NCBI GenBank assembly: GCA_025964405.1
Contig: JAOPYW010000265.1
Coordinates: 1-9,861 of the forward strand
From: Thermoleophilia bacterium
GTDB lineage: Bacteria > Actinomycetota > Thermoleophilia > Gaiellales > SKUG01
DNA length: 9,861 nucleotides
Reading direction: 5' to 3'
The notes beneath the pieces were generated by a model, which saw nothing but the letters and a program-made list of their open reading frames with translations, was not told the DNA's origin and did no database searches. Made by a program: the position numbers and the translations under genes. Positions 1-5,774 of the stretch are shown piece after piece. Each line of letters opens with the position of its first letter. The first letter of the stretch is position 1.

Positions 1-1326
1 GTGTTCTCGGTGTCGATGACCAGCGATGCCGACGAGCACCCCAAGGCCCTCGAGCAGCTCGGCAACGGCACGGGCGGCATGGTACGCACCGTCGCCGACG
101 ACGGCGACCTCGGCCAGCTCTTCTCCGAGCTCGGTCGCCGCATCCTCCAGCCGTACTGGATCGAGTACCGCTCCAACGCGACCAACCGCAGCAGCGTCGA
201 CTTCGGCGTCGCAGCGGGCAGCGGCGGCATCGACGCGACCCGCACCTTCCGCGCGGCGATCCAGGCGCGGGGCGACGGCACGCCCGGCAACCCCTACGTC
301 GCTCCCCGGGCCTCGAAGCCGGCCTCCCCCGTCGTCGAGCTCCCCGACGGCTCGTTCGGCCTGCTCATCGTGGCGCTGCCCTTCGGATTGACGATCTTCT
401 TCCTCACGTGGATGTTCCTCCGCAAGCGCAGCACCCCCGACGTGCTCGCACGTGTCGCCCGCTACACGGCCCAGGCGACGAGCGACTCGATCGCCCGACG
501 TGACGAGGACCGCGGCACGCTCCTGCGCCGACTGGCCGCGCCCTTCCTCGGCATCAGCGAGTCGTTCATGGGTCGCAGCGCGTTCTTCGGCAAGATCACC
601 TTCCGCGCGGAGCAGGCGGCGATCGCGATCAAGCCGAGCGAACTGTTCATCGCGATGATCGCCATGGGCTTCGTCGGGGGCCTGTTCGGCCTGGCGTTCG
701 GCTTCGGTGTCCTGGGAGCCGTGGGCGGGCTCGTGGTGTTCGGCTCGATCCCGAACCTCTGGCTCAAGCGCAAGGCCAAGAAGCGACGCAAGGCGTTCGA
801 GGACCAGCTCCCCGACGTGCTGCAGTCGATCTCCTCGTCGCTCAACGCCGGGCACTCGTTCAACCAGGCGCTCAACGCCATGATCAAGGATTCACCGGCG
901 CCGACCTGCGACGAGTTCCAGCGCGTGATGACCGAGGCGCGACTCGGCATGCCGACCGAGGATGCGCTCCAGCACATGGCCGACCGCATGGGCAGCGCCG
1001 ACTTCGACTTCGCCGTGACCACCGTCAACATCCAGCGCACGGTCGGCGGGTCACTGGCTGACATCCTCGAGATGGTGGGCGACACGGTGCGCAACCGCCA
1101 GCAGTTCCGCAAGAAGGTCAAGGCGCTGACGTCGATGGGCCAGATGAGCGCGTACGTGCTGCTCGCGATGCCGATCTTCATCGGGCTGGTCCTCGGCTTC
1201 ATGAGCCCGACCTACATGAAGCCACTGCTGTTCACCACCATCGGTCACATGATGCTGGCCGCCGGGGCCTTCTCCATGATCCTCGGCTACGTGACCTGCA
1301 TGAAGATCGTCAACGTGAAGGTGTGA
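1..1326 (+). CDS. tadB: TadB-like type II secretion F family protein with N-terminal VWA remnant (5'-truncated)
   Basis: The reading frame is open at the window edge and base 1 falls inside a gene, so the true start is missing. Residues 1-50 read like the end of a von Willebrand factor A domain: a strand (VFSVSM), a helix, 'GTGGM', then 'DLGQLFSELGRRI'. A linker of about 70 residues follows, then a membrane segment near 120-141 ending in RKR. The T2SSF domain spans roughly 268-393 (LPDVLQSISSSLNAGHSF; later GGSLADILEMVGDTVRNR). Further hydrophobic segments lie near 215-250, 383-402 and 412-433. T2SSF proteins form the inner-membrane platform that couples the assembly ATPase to pilin extrusion. 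The stop is 4 bp before the tadC start, so the two form an operon and probably a heteromeric platform. The VWA call rests on a partial domain. The TadB family call is firm; TadB versus TadC follows from gene order. Confidence 0.88.
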   Translation: MFSVSMTSDADEHPKALEQLGNGTGGMVRTVADDGDLGQLFSELGRRILQPYWIEYRSNATNRSSVDFGVAAGSGGIDATRTFRAAIQARGDGTPGNPYVAPRASKPASPVVELPDGSFGLLIVALPFGLTIFFLTWMFLRKRSTPDVLARVARYTAQATSDSIARRDEDRGTLLRRLAAPFLGISESFMGRSAFFGKITFRAEQAAIAIKPSELFIAMIAMGFVGGLFGLAFGFGVLGAVGGLVVFGSIPNLWLKRKAKKRRKAFEDQLPDVLQSISSSLNAGHSFNQALNAMIKDSPAPTCDEFQRVMTEARLGMPTEDALQHMADRMGSADFDFAVTTVNIQRTVGGSLADILEMVGDTVRNRQQFRKKVKALTSMGQMSAYVLLAMPIFIGLVLGFMSPTYMKPLLFTTIGHMMLAAGAFSMILGYVTCMKIVNVKV

Positions 1327-1330
1327 CCCC

Positions 1331-2233
1331 ATGATCCTGCTCATCCTCGGTCTCCTCGCAGTCTCCGGCGGCGTCTTCCTCGCCCTCGAGAACGCGTCCC
1401 TCTCGCGCCGCCAGGTGCAGACCAACCTCCGGCGCGCCGCGGCGTATGCGACGGTGGAGTCAGAGAACCGTGAACTCCAGAAGGGCATCCGCGAGCGACT
1501 CCTGACACCGCTGTTCCAGCGATTCAGCACGCTCGCGGCCCGCATGAGCCCGGCCGGCAAGCGCATGGAGCTCGGGCGGAAGATCCGCGCCGCGGGCAGC
1601 AACGTGAAGCCCCAGACGCTCATGGCGTTCAAGGGCGCCTTCGTCTGTGCGGCAGCGGTCGTCATCGTGCTCGGTGCCGGCGCCGGGAGCTTCCCGCTGA
1701 TCATGATCGGCCTCGTGCTCTTCATCGTCGGTTTCATGGGCGCCGACTTCTGGCTCAACGGCAAGGTCTCGCGACGTCGCGACGCAATGGAGCGGATGCT
1801 GCCCGACACGCTCGACCTGTTGACGGTGAGTGTCGAGGCCGGCCTCGGGTTCGACGCTGCGGTGATGAAGGTGTGCGAGAAGATGAAGGGACCGCTCATC
1901 GAGGAGTTCGACGTCATGGCGCGCGAGATCCGGGTCGGCGAGACCCGTCGACAGGCCCTGCGCAACATGGGCGAGCGCGTGGAGAGCAACGACATCAAGT
2001 CGTTCGCGCGGTCGATCATCCAGGCCGACGAGATGGGCACCTCCCTCGGCCGAACGCTCAAGGTGCAGGCGCAGGACATGCGCGTGCACCGTCAGCTGAG
2101 CGCGGAGGAGAAGGCGATGAAAGCTCCGGTGAAGATGCTCTTCCCGACCGTGATGTTCATTTTCCCGGCGATGTTCCTCGTCATCCTCGGCCCCGCCATG
2201 CTCAACATCCTCGAGGCATTCAAGAACACCTGA
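1331..2233 (+). CDS. tadC: TadC-like type II secretion F family protein
   Basis: A 300-residue integral membrane protein of usual TadC length. It has an N-terminal membrane segment at about 2-19, a cytoplasmic stretch, a hydrophobic pair at about 103-140, and a T2SSF domain at about 155-285 (LPDTLDLLTVSVEAGLGFDAA; DEMGTSLGRTLKVQAQDMR), ending in a membrane segment at about 268-290 that contains P and G. The conserved layout (LPD...L.VSVEAG...A, then G.SL...L) matches the second platform protein of Tad/Flp pilus systems. The ATG start is 4 bp after the upstream stop, with AAGG at 1318-1321 as a modest ribosome binding site, so translation is probably coupled to the VWA-TadB gene. It probably acts with that protein to assemble Flp-type pili or secrete a pseudopilin; the substrate and ATPase genes would lie upstream. 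No disruption is seen. Confidence 0.9.
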   Translation: MILLILGLLAVSGGVFLALENASLSRRQVQTNLRRAAAYATVESENRELQKGIRERLLTPLFQRFSTLAARMSPAGKRMELGRKIRAAGSNVKPQTLMAFKGAFVCAAAVVIVLGAGAGSFPLIMIGLVLFIVGFMGADFWLNGKVSRRRDAMERMLPDTLDLLTVSVEAGLGFDAAVMKVCEKMKGPLIEEFDVMAREIRVGETRRQALRNMGERVESNDIKSFARSIIQADEMGTSLGRTLKVQAQDMRVHRQLSAEEKAMKAPVKMLFPTVMFIFPAMFLVILGPAMLNILEAFKNT

Positions 2234-2242
2234 GCGCGGGGT

Positions 2243-2271
2243 TCCGATCGCCGCGGGGCGCCTGATATGCT
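2243..2271 (+). promoter_or_regulatory. Candidate promoter of tRNA-Cys
   Basis: TATGCT at 2266-2271 resembles a -10 element (TANNNT). It lies 12 nt before the mature tRNA 5' end. TTCCGA at 2243-2248 is a weak -35 candidate at 17-nt spacing. The -10 is reasonable; the -35 matches only about half of the consensus. Confidence 0.4.
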
Positions 2272-2283
2272 CGCCATCTCTCT

Positions 2284-2353
2284 GGCGCCGTGTCCGAGTG
2301 GTTAGGTAAGGGCCTGCAAAGCCCTGCACACCGGTTCGAATCCGGTCGGCGCC
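2284..2353 (+). tRNA. tRNA-Cys (anticodon GCA)
   Basis: A cloverleaf can be drawn by eye. The seven-base acceptor stem GGCGCCG (2284-2290) pairs with CGGCGCC (2347-2353). The anticodon stem AGGGC/GCCCT (2309-2313, 2321-2325) encloses the loop CTGCAAA with GCA at 2316-2318. The T arm ACCGG/CCGGT (2330-2334, 2342-2346) encloses TTCGAAT. The D arm contains the usual GGTTA but its stem is weak, with two G-C pairs and a T-T mismatch. CCA is not encoded, so the 3' end must be added enzymatically. It charges cysteine for UGC and UGU codons. It is convergent with the marR-type gene, with only 13 bp between them. Confidence 0.95.
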
Positions 2354-2366
2354 TTCGGTGCGAGCC

Positions 2367-2783
2367 TCAGTCGAGCTCGTGCAGGGTCGAGATCGCGAGT
2401 TCGAGGAAGCGCTCCACCACGGCCTGCTCCTCCCGCGGCAAGCTGGCTGCCGCAGCCGCGATCGCCTCGTGCGACCGGTCGAAGTCGAATCGGGCCTTCG
2501 CGCCCTTCTTCGTCAGTGTCACCAGCACGCGCCGCCGGTCGTCACGCATGCGCTCGCGCTGCACGAAGTCAGCCTCCTCGAGGCGATCGAGCAGTGTGCT
2601 CATGCCGGCAGTGGTCAGGCCCGACGCCTCACTCAGCTTGGTCGGGCTCATCGGGCCCTCGACCGCGAGGAACATGACGACGAGCTGCTCGTTCGCGGTC
2701 AGCGCGTAACGCCGCCGCCACTCGGCGTCGAGTCGCTCGTAGGCGAGCAGCAGGGCACGGAACACGTCGTCGATTCGCTTCAC
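2367..2783 (-). CDS. MarR-family transcriptional regulator
   Basis: A 138-residue protein, typical MarR length. A dimerisation helix (residues 1-28) precedes a winged helix-turn-helix at about 31-94: 'SPTKLSEASGLTTAGMSTLL' as helix-turn-helix, then 'DRLEEADFVQRERMRDDRRR', where DDRR (81-84) is the characteristic wing, then VLVTLTKKG. C-terminal helices (95-138) complete the dimer interface. Such proteins bind palindromic operators as dimers and often respond to small aromatic ligands or oxidants; neither ligand nor target is visible here. The GTG start has no Shine-Dalgarno sequence, but a good -10 (TAGAAT) ends 6 nt before it, suggesting a leaderless transcript. The gene also lies 9 bp downstream of the cysteine-protein gene on the same strand, so read-through expression is likely too. 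Confidence 0.92.
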   Translation of the reverse strand: MKRIDDVFRALLLAYERLDAEWRRRYALTANEQLVVMFLAVEGPMSPTKLSEASGLTTAGMSTLLDRLEEADFVQRERMRDDRRRVLVTLTKKGAKARFDFDRSHEAIAAAAASLPREEQAVVERFLELAISTLHELD

Positions 2784-2789
2784 GGCGCA

Positions 2790-2795
2790 ATTCTA
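2790..2795 (-). promoter_or_regulatory. Candidate -10 element for leaderless marR-type transcript
   Basis: On the minus strand TAGAAT (5 of 6 matches to TATAAT) ends exactly 6 nt before the GTG start at 2783. This would place transcription initiation at or next to the start codon. Its first three bases are the TAG stop codon of the upstream gene. No convincing -35 element was found. Confidence 0.45.
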
Positions 2796-3116
2796 CCGGT
2801 CGTATGCGCCGTGGCCGGCGTCGCGACCGAGCTCGATCGTCCAGAACGTCGCGTGGCGTTCGAGCACGCGCTCGGCAAGCGGATCGACGTGGTCGGGAAG
2901 CACGAGGAATCGATTCGCACCCGAGCGCACGCCTGCGTAGTCGCCCTCGCCCAGGGTGATCATCGCTTCGCACGACTCGAGCGAGCACTCGCACATGAAG
3001 AGGTAGGAATTCCCCGTGCTGCCGAGGAATTCATCGACCCGGCGCTTGATGAGTTGGTTCATGTCACGGAAGCGCGCCTGGTCGACGGCACCGCGGTGAT
3101 GTGTCAGCTCATCCAT
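2793..3116 (-). CDS. Small three-cysteine protein of unknown function
   Basis: A 107-residue soluble protein. The ATG at 3116 is chosen because AGGAG lies 7 nt upstream (plus-strand CTCCT at 3124-3128); an in-frame ATG at 3167 lacks this. Residues 11-30 form a charged amphipathic helix (RFRDMNQLIKRRVDEF). Next comes FMCECSLESCE with C42, C44 and C49 (CxCxxxxC), then a helix with 'GDYAGVR', 'RFLVLPDHVDPLAERVLERH', and a final strand 'WTIEL'. The pattern resembles short uncharacterised actinobacterial proteins with a CxC...C knuckle followed by a 'FxVxPxH' segment, as I recall them. The three cysteines plus H75 could bind zinc; this is inference. It is the first gene of a probable two-gene unit with the MarR-type regulator, which suggests a regulatory or stress role but does not establish one. 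Confidence 0.75.
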   Translation of the reverse strand: MDELTHHRGAVDQARFRDMNQLIKRRVDEFLGSTGNSYLFMCECSLESCEAMITLGEGDYAGVRSGANRFLVLPDHVDPLAERVLERHATFWTIELGRDAGHGAYDR

Positions 3117-3123
3117 GGGAGTG

Positions 3124-3128
3124 CTCCT
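3124..3128 (-). promoter_or_regulatory. Ribosome binding site deciding the start of the three-cysteine protein
   Basis: AGGAG on the minus strand is 7 nt upstream of the ATG at 3116. It supports this start over the longer in-frame option at 3167. Confidence 0.7.
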
Positions 3129-3194
3129 GCGCGGGTCGTCGCACATGCCCGGCGGGGCGACCGTCACTGCGGCCCTGCCGAGATCGAAGACACG

Positions 3195-3238
3195 TTACCA
3201 CAATGGAATTGCAGCTAAAATCTAGTCGCTCGTAAACT
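3195..3238 (+). promoter_or_regulatory. Candidate promoter(s) for the collagen-like operon
   Basis: TAAAAT at 3216-3221 matches five of six -10 consensus bases, with TTACCA at 3195-3200 as a -35 at a short 15-nt spacing. A second option is TTGCAG (3209-3214), 18 nt, then TAAACT (3233-3238). Either would give an untranslated leader of about 120-145 nt before 3366. The choice between them is uncertain. Confidence 0.35.
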
Positions 3239-3365
3239 GAAATCAGAGGTTCGTCACCCTGTCGCATCGGCCCCTGCGACATCGCGCACCCGTCTCGGCA
3301 CACACATCAGTTCTTTACGGAATCCTCGGTGGCGCAAGTGGCGCGACGACCCGATCACTGTGGGC

Positions 3366-4316
3366 ATGGGGAACCTCCGTCATCGATCATCTCGCCGCGT
3401 CAGCTACGCCGCCTGCGTGTCAGTCGCCGCCGTCCTGCTCGCCGCGACGAGCGGTGCACTCGCGGCCAAGCAGAAGCCTCGTGCCTACAGCGGGGCCCTG
3501 CTCGCGCCGAGCACGCTGACGGGCGTCGACATCAAGAACCGCACGCTGACATCCTCCGACCTGTCATTCGGGCGCATCGGCGCGATCGGCGCCGAGGGGC
3601 CGCGCGGTCCGGTCGGTGAGGTCGGCGAGCCGGGCCCCGACGGCTACAAGGGCGACCAGGGCGAGCAGGGCGCCGACGCCGCGCGCCAGTTCAGCTACAG
3701 CTACCGTGACACCGCAGGCCGCTTCTCGATGACCGTGAACCCCAACTTCGCGCCGTCCCAGTCGTGGTGGCTCCGCAACTCGATCAGCAGCTACACCTCG
3801 CCGAACTTCCTCACCAGCTCCGGCCTGACCATGACCGACCTCGGCCAGGCGCAGGACAGCGGCGGCGTGCTCAACCTGAGCCGCACGAGTGACGTCACCG
3901 TCAACGCGACGATCACCCTGCTGCATCGCGGCGACCCGCGCTGCGCCGATGGATCCGCCGCGCGGCAGATGGATGATCCGTCGGCGGCCTGCGGCGGCTA
4001 CAGCGGCCCGGCCCTGACACCGTCGGAGGCCGATGACGTCAACACGATGTCACGCGCGGAGTGCTGGGCCGTCTACGCCGACGCCAATGGCTCCTCCGCC
4101 CTCCGCATCGGTGTCTCGGTCTACGTCACCGGATCCTGGACCGACCAGCTCGTCAACGTGCCGATCACGGCCGGCACCACGCTGCCCCCAGGCAGCTACA
4201 CCTTCCGCACGATCTGCCGTCTCGCCGATCGCACGTCGAACGCGCAGCTCGACGACTGGGAATTCGTTCACGCCAACATGTCCGTCCTCGCGGCGGCCGA
4301 TTCGCTGGGGAGCTGA
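3366..4316 (+). CDS. Secreted collagen-stalk protein, first of a tandem pair
   Basis: A 316-residue protein from the ATG at 3366 (a GTG at 3360 would add two residues; neither has a clear ribosome site). A basic N-terminus (RHRSSRR) and hydrophobic core (about 14-32) end in 'SGALA|AK', a signal-peptidase I-type site. Residues 51-66 carry a short ladder (LTGVDIKNRTLTSSDL). Twelve uninterrupted Gly-X-Y triplets follow at 69-104 (from GRI to GAD, including GPR, GEP and GPD), which should form a triple helix and impose trimerisation. The remaining ~210 residues form a predicted beta-rich head: SQSWW, LLHRG (185-189), RAEC (C233), IC (C284), then DDWEFVHAN. C193 and C209 lie in an insertion absent from the neighbour. 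No anchor, LPXTG motif or C-terminal helix is seen, so it is probably released or held by contacts. The head family is not recognised. It is coupled to the downstream paralog. Confidence 0.87.
   Translation: MGNLRHRSSRRVSYAACVSVAAVLLAATSGALAAKQKPRAYSGALLAPSTLTGVDIKNRTLTSSDLSFGRIGAIGAEGPRGPVGEVGEPGPDGYKGDQGEQGADAARQFSYSYRDTAGRFSMTVNPNFAPSQSWWLRNSISSYTSPNFLTSSGLTMTDLGQAQDSGGVLNLSRTSDVTVNATITLLHRGDPRCADGSAARQMDDPSAACGGYSGPALTPSEADDVNTMSRAECWAVYADANGSSALRIGVSVYVTGSWTDQLVNVPITAGTTLPPGSYTFRTICRLADRTSNAQLDDWEFVHANMSVLAAADSLGS
3570..3677 (+). repeat. Collagen Gly-X-Y repeat, 12 triplets
   Basis: Twelve consecutive GNN NNN NNN codon triplets encode GRI, GAI, GAE, GPR, GPV, GEV, GEP, GPD, GYK, GDQ, GEQ and GAD with no interruption. 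Charged X and Y positions (E, D, K, R) could stabilise a bacterial triple helix without hydroxyproline. Confidence 0.85.
4307..4312 (+). promoter_or_regulatory. Strong ribosome binding site for the second collagen-stalk gene
   Basis: GGGGAG ends 7 nt before the GTG at 4320 and lies inside the last codons of the upstream gene, whose stop is at 4314-4316. This fixes the GTG start and points to translational coupling. Confidence 0.75.
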
Positions 4317-4319
4317 CCC

Positions 4320-5222
4320 GTGCGCCACGTACTGACACCCGCCAACCTGATCGCGACGCTAGCACTGCTGCTGTCGCTCACGGGCACCTCCTACGCCGCG
4401 GTGAAGATCACCGGCGCGCAGATCACCAACGAGTCGATCACCGGCGCGAAGATCAAGAACAACTCGATCGCCATCTCCGACCTCGCCGGCACCACGGTGG
4501 CGAGCCTGCGCGGCTTCACCGGCACCGCCGGCGATCGCGGCTTCCAGGGACCGAGCGGACCCCGCGGCGCCACCGGACCCAAGGGCGACGCGGGCAACGT
4601 GGGTGCCCCCGCGCGCCTCGTGTCGAGCTACGCGCAGGAGAAGCCCGGCTTCGATGCGAACTCGCTGCAGGAGGGCTACGATCGCTACGTCAGTCCGAAC
4701 GGCACCACGCCGAACGCCTCGTCGCAGCCGTGGTACGCCTACAACAACCAGTCGGGTGACGACGGCATCGACATGATGCCGGCCGACGCGATCGACGGAC
4801 GCTACACCCAGCCGACGCTCAACGGCGCCCTGCTCGACGGGGTGGGCCAGACCAACCTGTTGTCACTCACCGATGGTCAGGCGAATGGCGGCCAGCTCAA
4901 CGTCAAGTTCAACTCGTTCATCACGGGCAACGCGTCGATCACGTTGCTCCATCGGGGCACGACGCACACGCGTGCCGAATGTCGGTTGTTCGTGTCGGAG
5001 AACTCGACCCTCACCGCGATCGGCTCCGCCGTCTGGGTGTCGGCGAACCAGGACTACCAGGTCGTCACCGTGGGCCTCGTCGGCACGGCGCCGTTCTCGG
5101 CCTCCGACTACTCCCCCGCCCAGTACAACGTGATCGTGCGCTGCCGCGACGGCGACAAGACCCCGAGCGACGAGTGGGAGTACGTGCGCGGCAACCTCAC
5201 CGCGTTCGCCGCCCTCCGCTGA
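4320..5222 (+). CDS. Secreted collagen-stalk protein, second of a tandem pair
   Basis: A 300-residue protein with a GTG start fixed by GGGGAG 7 nt upstream. The N-terminus 'MRHVLTPANLIATLALLLSL' followed by TGTSYA|AVK is a signal peptide of a style I recall from Thermoleophilia collagen-like proteins. Residues 30-55 hold a ladder of ITGAQITNES / ITGAKIKNNS / IAISDLAG. Eleven uninterrupted Gly-X-Y triplets follow at 65-97 (GFT to GAP, including GPS, GPR, GPK). The C-terminal head (about 100-300) aligns with the upstream protein: SQPWY against SQSWW, NASITLLHRG against NATITLLHRG, RAEC (C221) against RAEC, RCRDGD (C275) against ICRLAD, and DEWEYVRGN against DDWEFVHAN. C221 and C275 are its only cysteines and may form a disulfide. 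The gap to the upstream gene is 3 bp. The pair may form homotrimers or mixed trimers at the cell surface; no ligand can be inferred. Confidence 0.88.
   Translation: MRHVLTPANLIATLALLLSLTGTSYAAVKITGAQITNESITGAKIKNNSIAISDLAGTTVASLRGFTGTAGDRGFQGPSGPRGATGPKGDAGNVGAPARLVSSYAQEKPGFDANSLQEGYDRYVSPNGTTPNASSQPWYAYNNQSGDDGIDMMPADAIDGRYTQPTLNGALLDGVGQTNLLSLTDGQANGGQLNVKFNSFITGNASITLLHRGTTHTRAECRLFVSENSTLTAIGSAVWVSANQDYQVVTVGLVGTAPFSASDYSPAQYNVIVRCRDGDKTPSDEWEYVRGNLTAFAALR
4407..4466 (+). repeat. 30-bp tandem repeat, two copies, encoding a 10-residue ladder
   Basis: Units 4407-4436 and 4437-4466 agree at 25 of 30 bases and encode ITGAQITNES and ITGAKIKNNS. A third, decayed unit (IAISDLAG) follows. A similar ladder precedes the stalk in the upstream paralog at about 3516-3563. 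Confidence 0.75.
4512..4610 (+). repeat. Collagen Gly-X-Y repeat, 11 triplets
   Basis: Eleven consecutive triplets encode GFT, GTA, GDR, GFQ, GPS, GPR, GAT, GPK, GDA, GNV and GAP with no interruption. It differs from the upstream stalk in composition (more T and A, less E), so it is not a recent exact copy. Confidence 0.85.
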
Positions 5223-5264
5223 CCCGGCGCGACTGTACGGCCGCCGATCGGGTACATCCTCGGC

Positions 5265-5753
5265 ATGTCCGAATCCCAGCCGACGTGCCGTGCCATCACG
5301 CGTGACGAGACCGTGCCGCTGCGGCATGCGGTGCTCCGTCCGAACGCTCCGGTCGACGACGTCTACTTCCCGAGCGACGAGGTCGACGGCACGTTCCACG
5401 CCGGGGCGTTCCTCGATGGGGAGCTGGTCGCGGTCGGCACCATCAGTCCGGAGCCCCGGGGCGCCGACGCTCCCGGGGGCGCGGCACCCACGCTCGAGGA
5501 CGACCAGGGCTGCGCATGGCGCGTACGGGGCATGGCCACCGCCGACTGGGCGCGCAGTCGCGGGGCCGGGGCGTGCGTGCTGGAGCTCTGCACCGAGCAG
5601 GCCCGCGCATCGGGAGCGCGCATCGCATGGTGCAACGCACGCATCGGCGCGGTGCGGTTCTACGAGCGCGAGGGCTGGTCACGGGTCAGCGAGGAGTTCG
5701 ACCTCACCGGTATCGGACCCCACTTCGTGATGGAGCGACGGCTCGTCGACTGA
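5265..5753 (+). CDS. GNAT-family N-acetyltransferase
   Basis: A 162-residue single-domain protein of standard GNAT size. The beta strands 'GAFLDGELVAVGTI' and 'AWRVRGMATADWARSRGAGA' lead into the acetyl-CoA pyrophosphate loop R97-S-R99-G100-A-G102, followed by helix 'CVLELCTEQARASG'. Strand 'ARIAWCNAR', helix 'AVRFYEREGW' and C-terminal 'EFDLTGIGPHFVMERRL' match the family's motif B and end, close to YjcF/ElaA-type members. It transfers an acetyl group from acetyl-CoA to an amine; the substrate cannot be read from sequence. The ATG at 5265 has no Shine-Dalgarno site. A weak -10-like TACATC (5253-5258) sits exactly 6 nt before it, which would fit leaderless transcription. It follows the collagen pair by 42 bp on the same strand but shows no functional link. 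Confidence 0.88.
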   Translation: MSESQPTCRAITRDETVPLRHAVLRPNAPVDDVYFPSDEVDGTFHAGAFLDGELVAVGTISPEPRGADAPGGAAPTLEDDQGCAWRVRGMATADWARSRGAGACVLELCTEQARASGARIAWCNARIGAVRFYEREGWSRVSEEFDLTGIGPHFVMERRLVD

Positions 5754-5755
5754 CG

Positions 5756-5768
5756 CGGGCTCCGCCCG
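5756..5768. terminator. Small GC hairpin between convergent genes
   Basis: CGGGC (5756-5760), TCC, GCCCG (5764-5768) forms a 5-bp stem in the 21-bp gap between the GNAT stop and the stop of the convergent minus-strand gene. There is no T run on either side. A bidirectional terminator role is suggested by position only. Confidence 0.25.
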
Positions 5769-5774
5769 GGGATG

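Larger units (their letters stand above)
3117..3365. other. Divergent intergenic region with AT-rich promoter patch
   Basis: About 250 bases with no supported gene separate the minus-strand cysteine-protein/marR unit from the plus-strand collagen pair. Most of it is GC-rich, but about 3190-3247 is markedly richer in A and T. That is where promoters for both directions are most likely. No RNA gene, riboswitch fold or long repeat was recognised. Confidence 0.6.

Noticed and set aside
1051..2329. Long minus-strand open frames opposite tadB/tadC
   Set aside because: They are antisense to two clearly conserved T2SSF genes and their translations show no recognisable motif or ribosome site.
2284..2353. 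tRNA-Cys as an integration (att) site for a mobile element
   Set aside because: No integrase, no repeat of the tRNA 3' end elsewhere in the window and no phage or plasmid genes nearby.
3117..3167. Longer start for the three-cysteine protein at 3167
   Set aside because: There is no ribosome site there, whereas AGGAG at ideal spacing precedes the ATG at 3116.
3237..3246. Palindrome CTGA-AA-TCAG as a MarR operator
   Set aside because: Arms of 4 bp are expected by chance, and MarR-type operators are usually longer; it is kept only as a weak possibility near the promoter patch.
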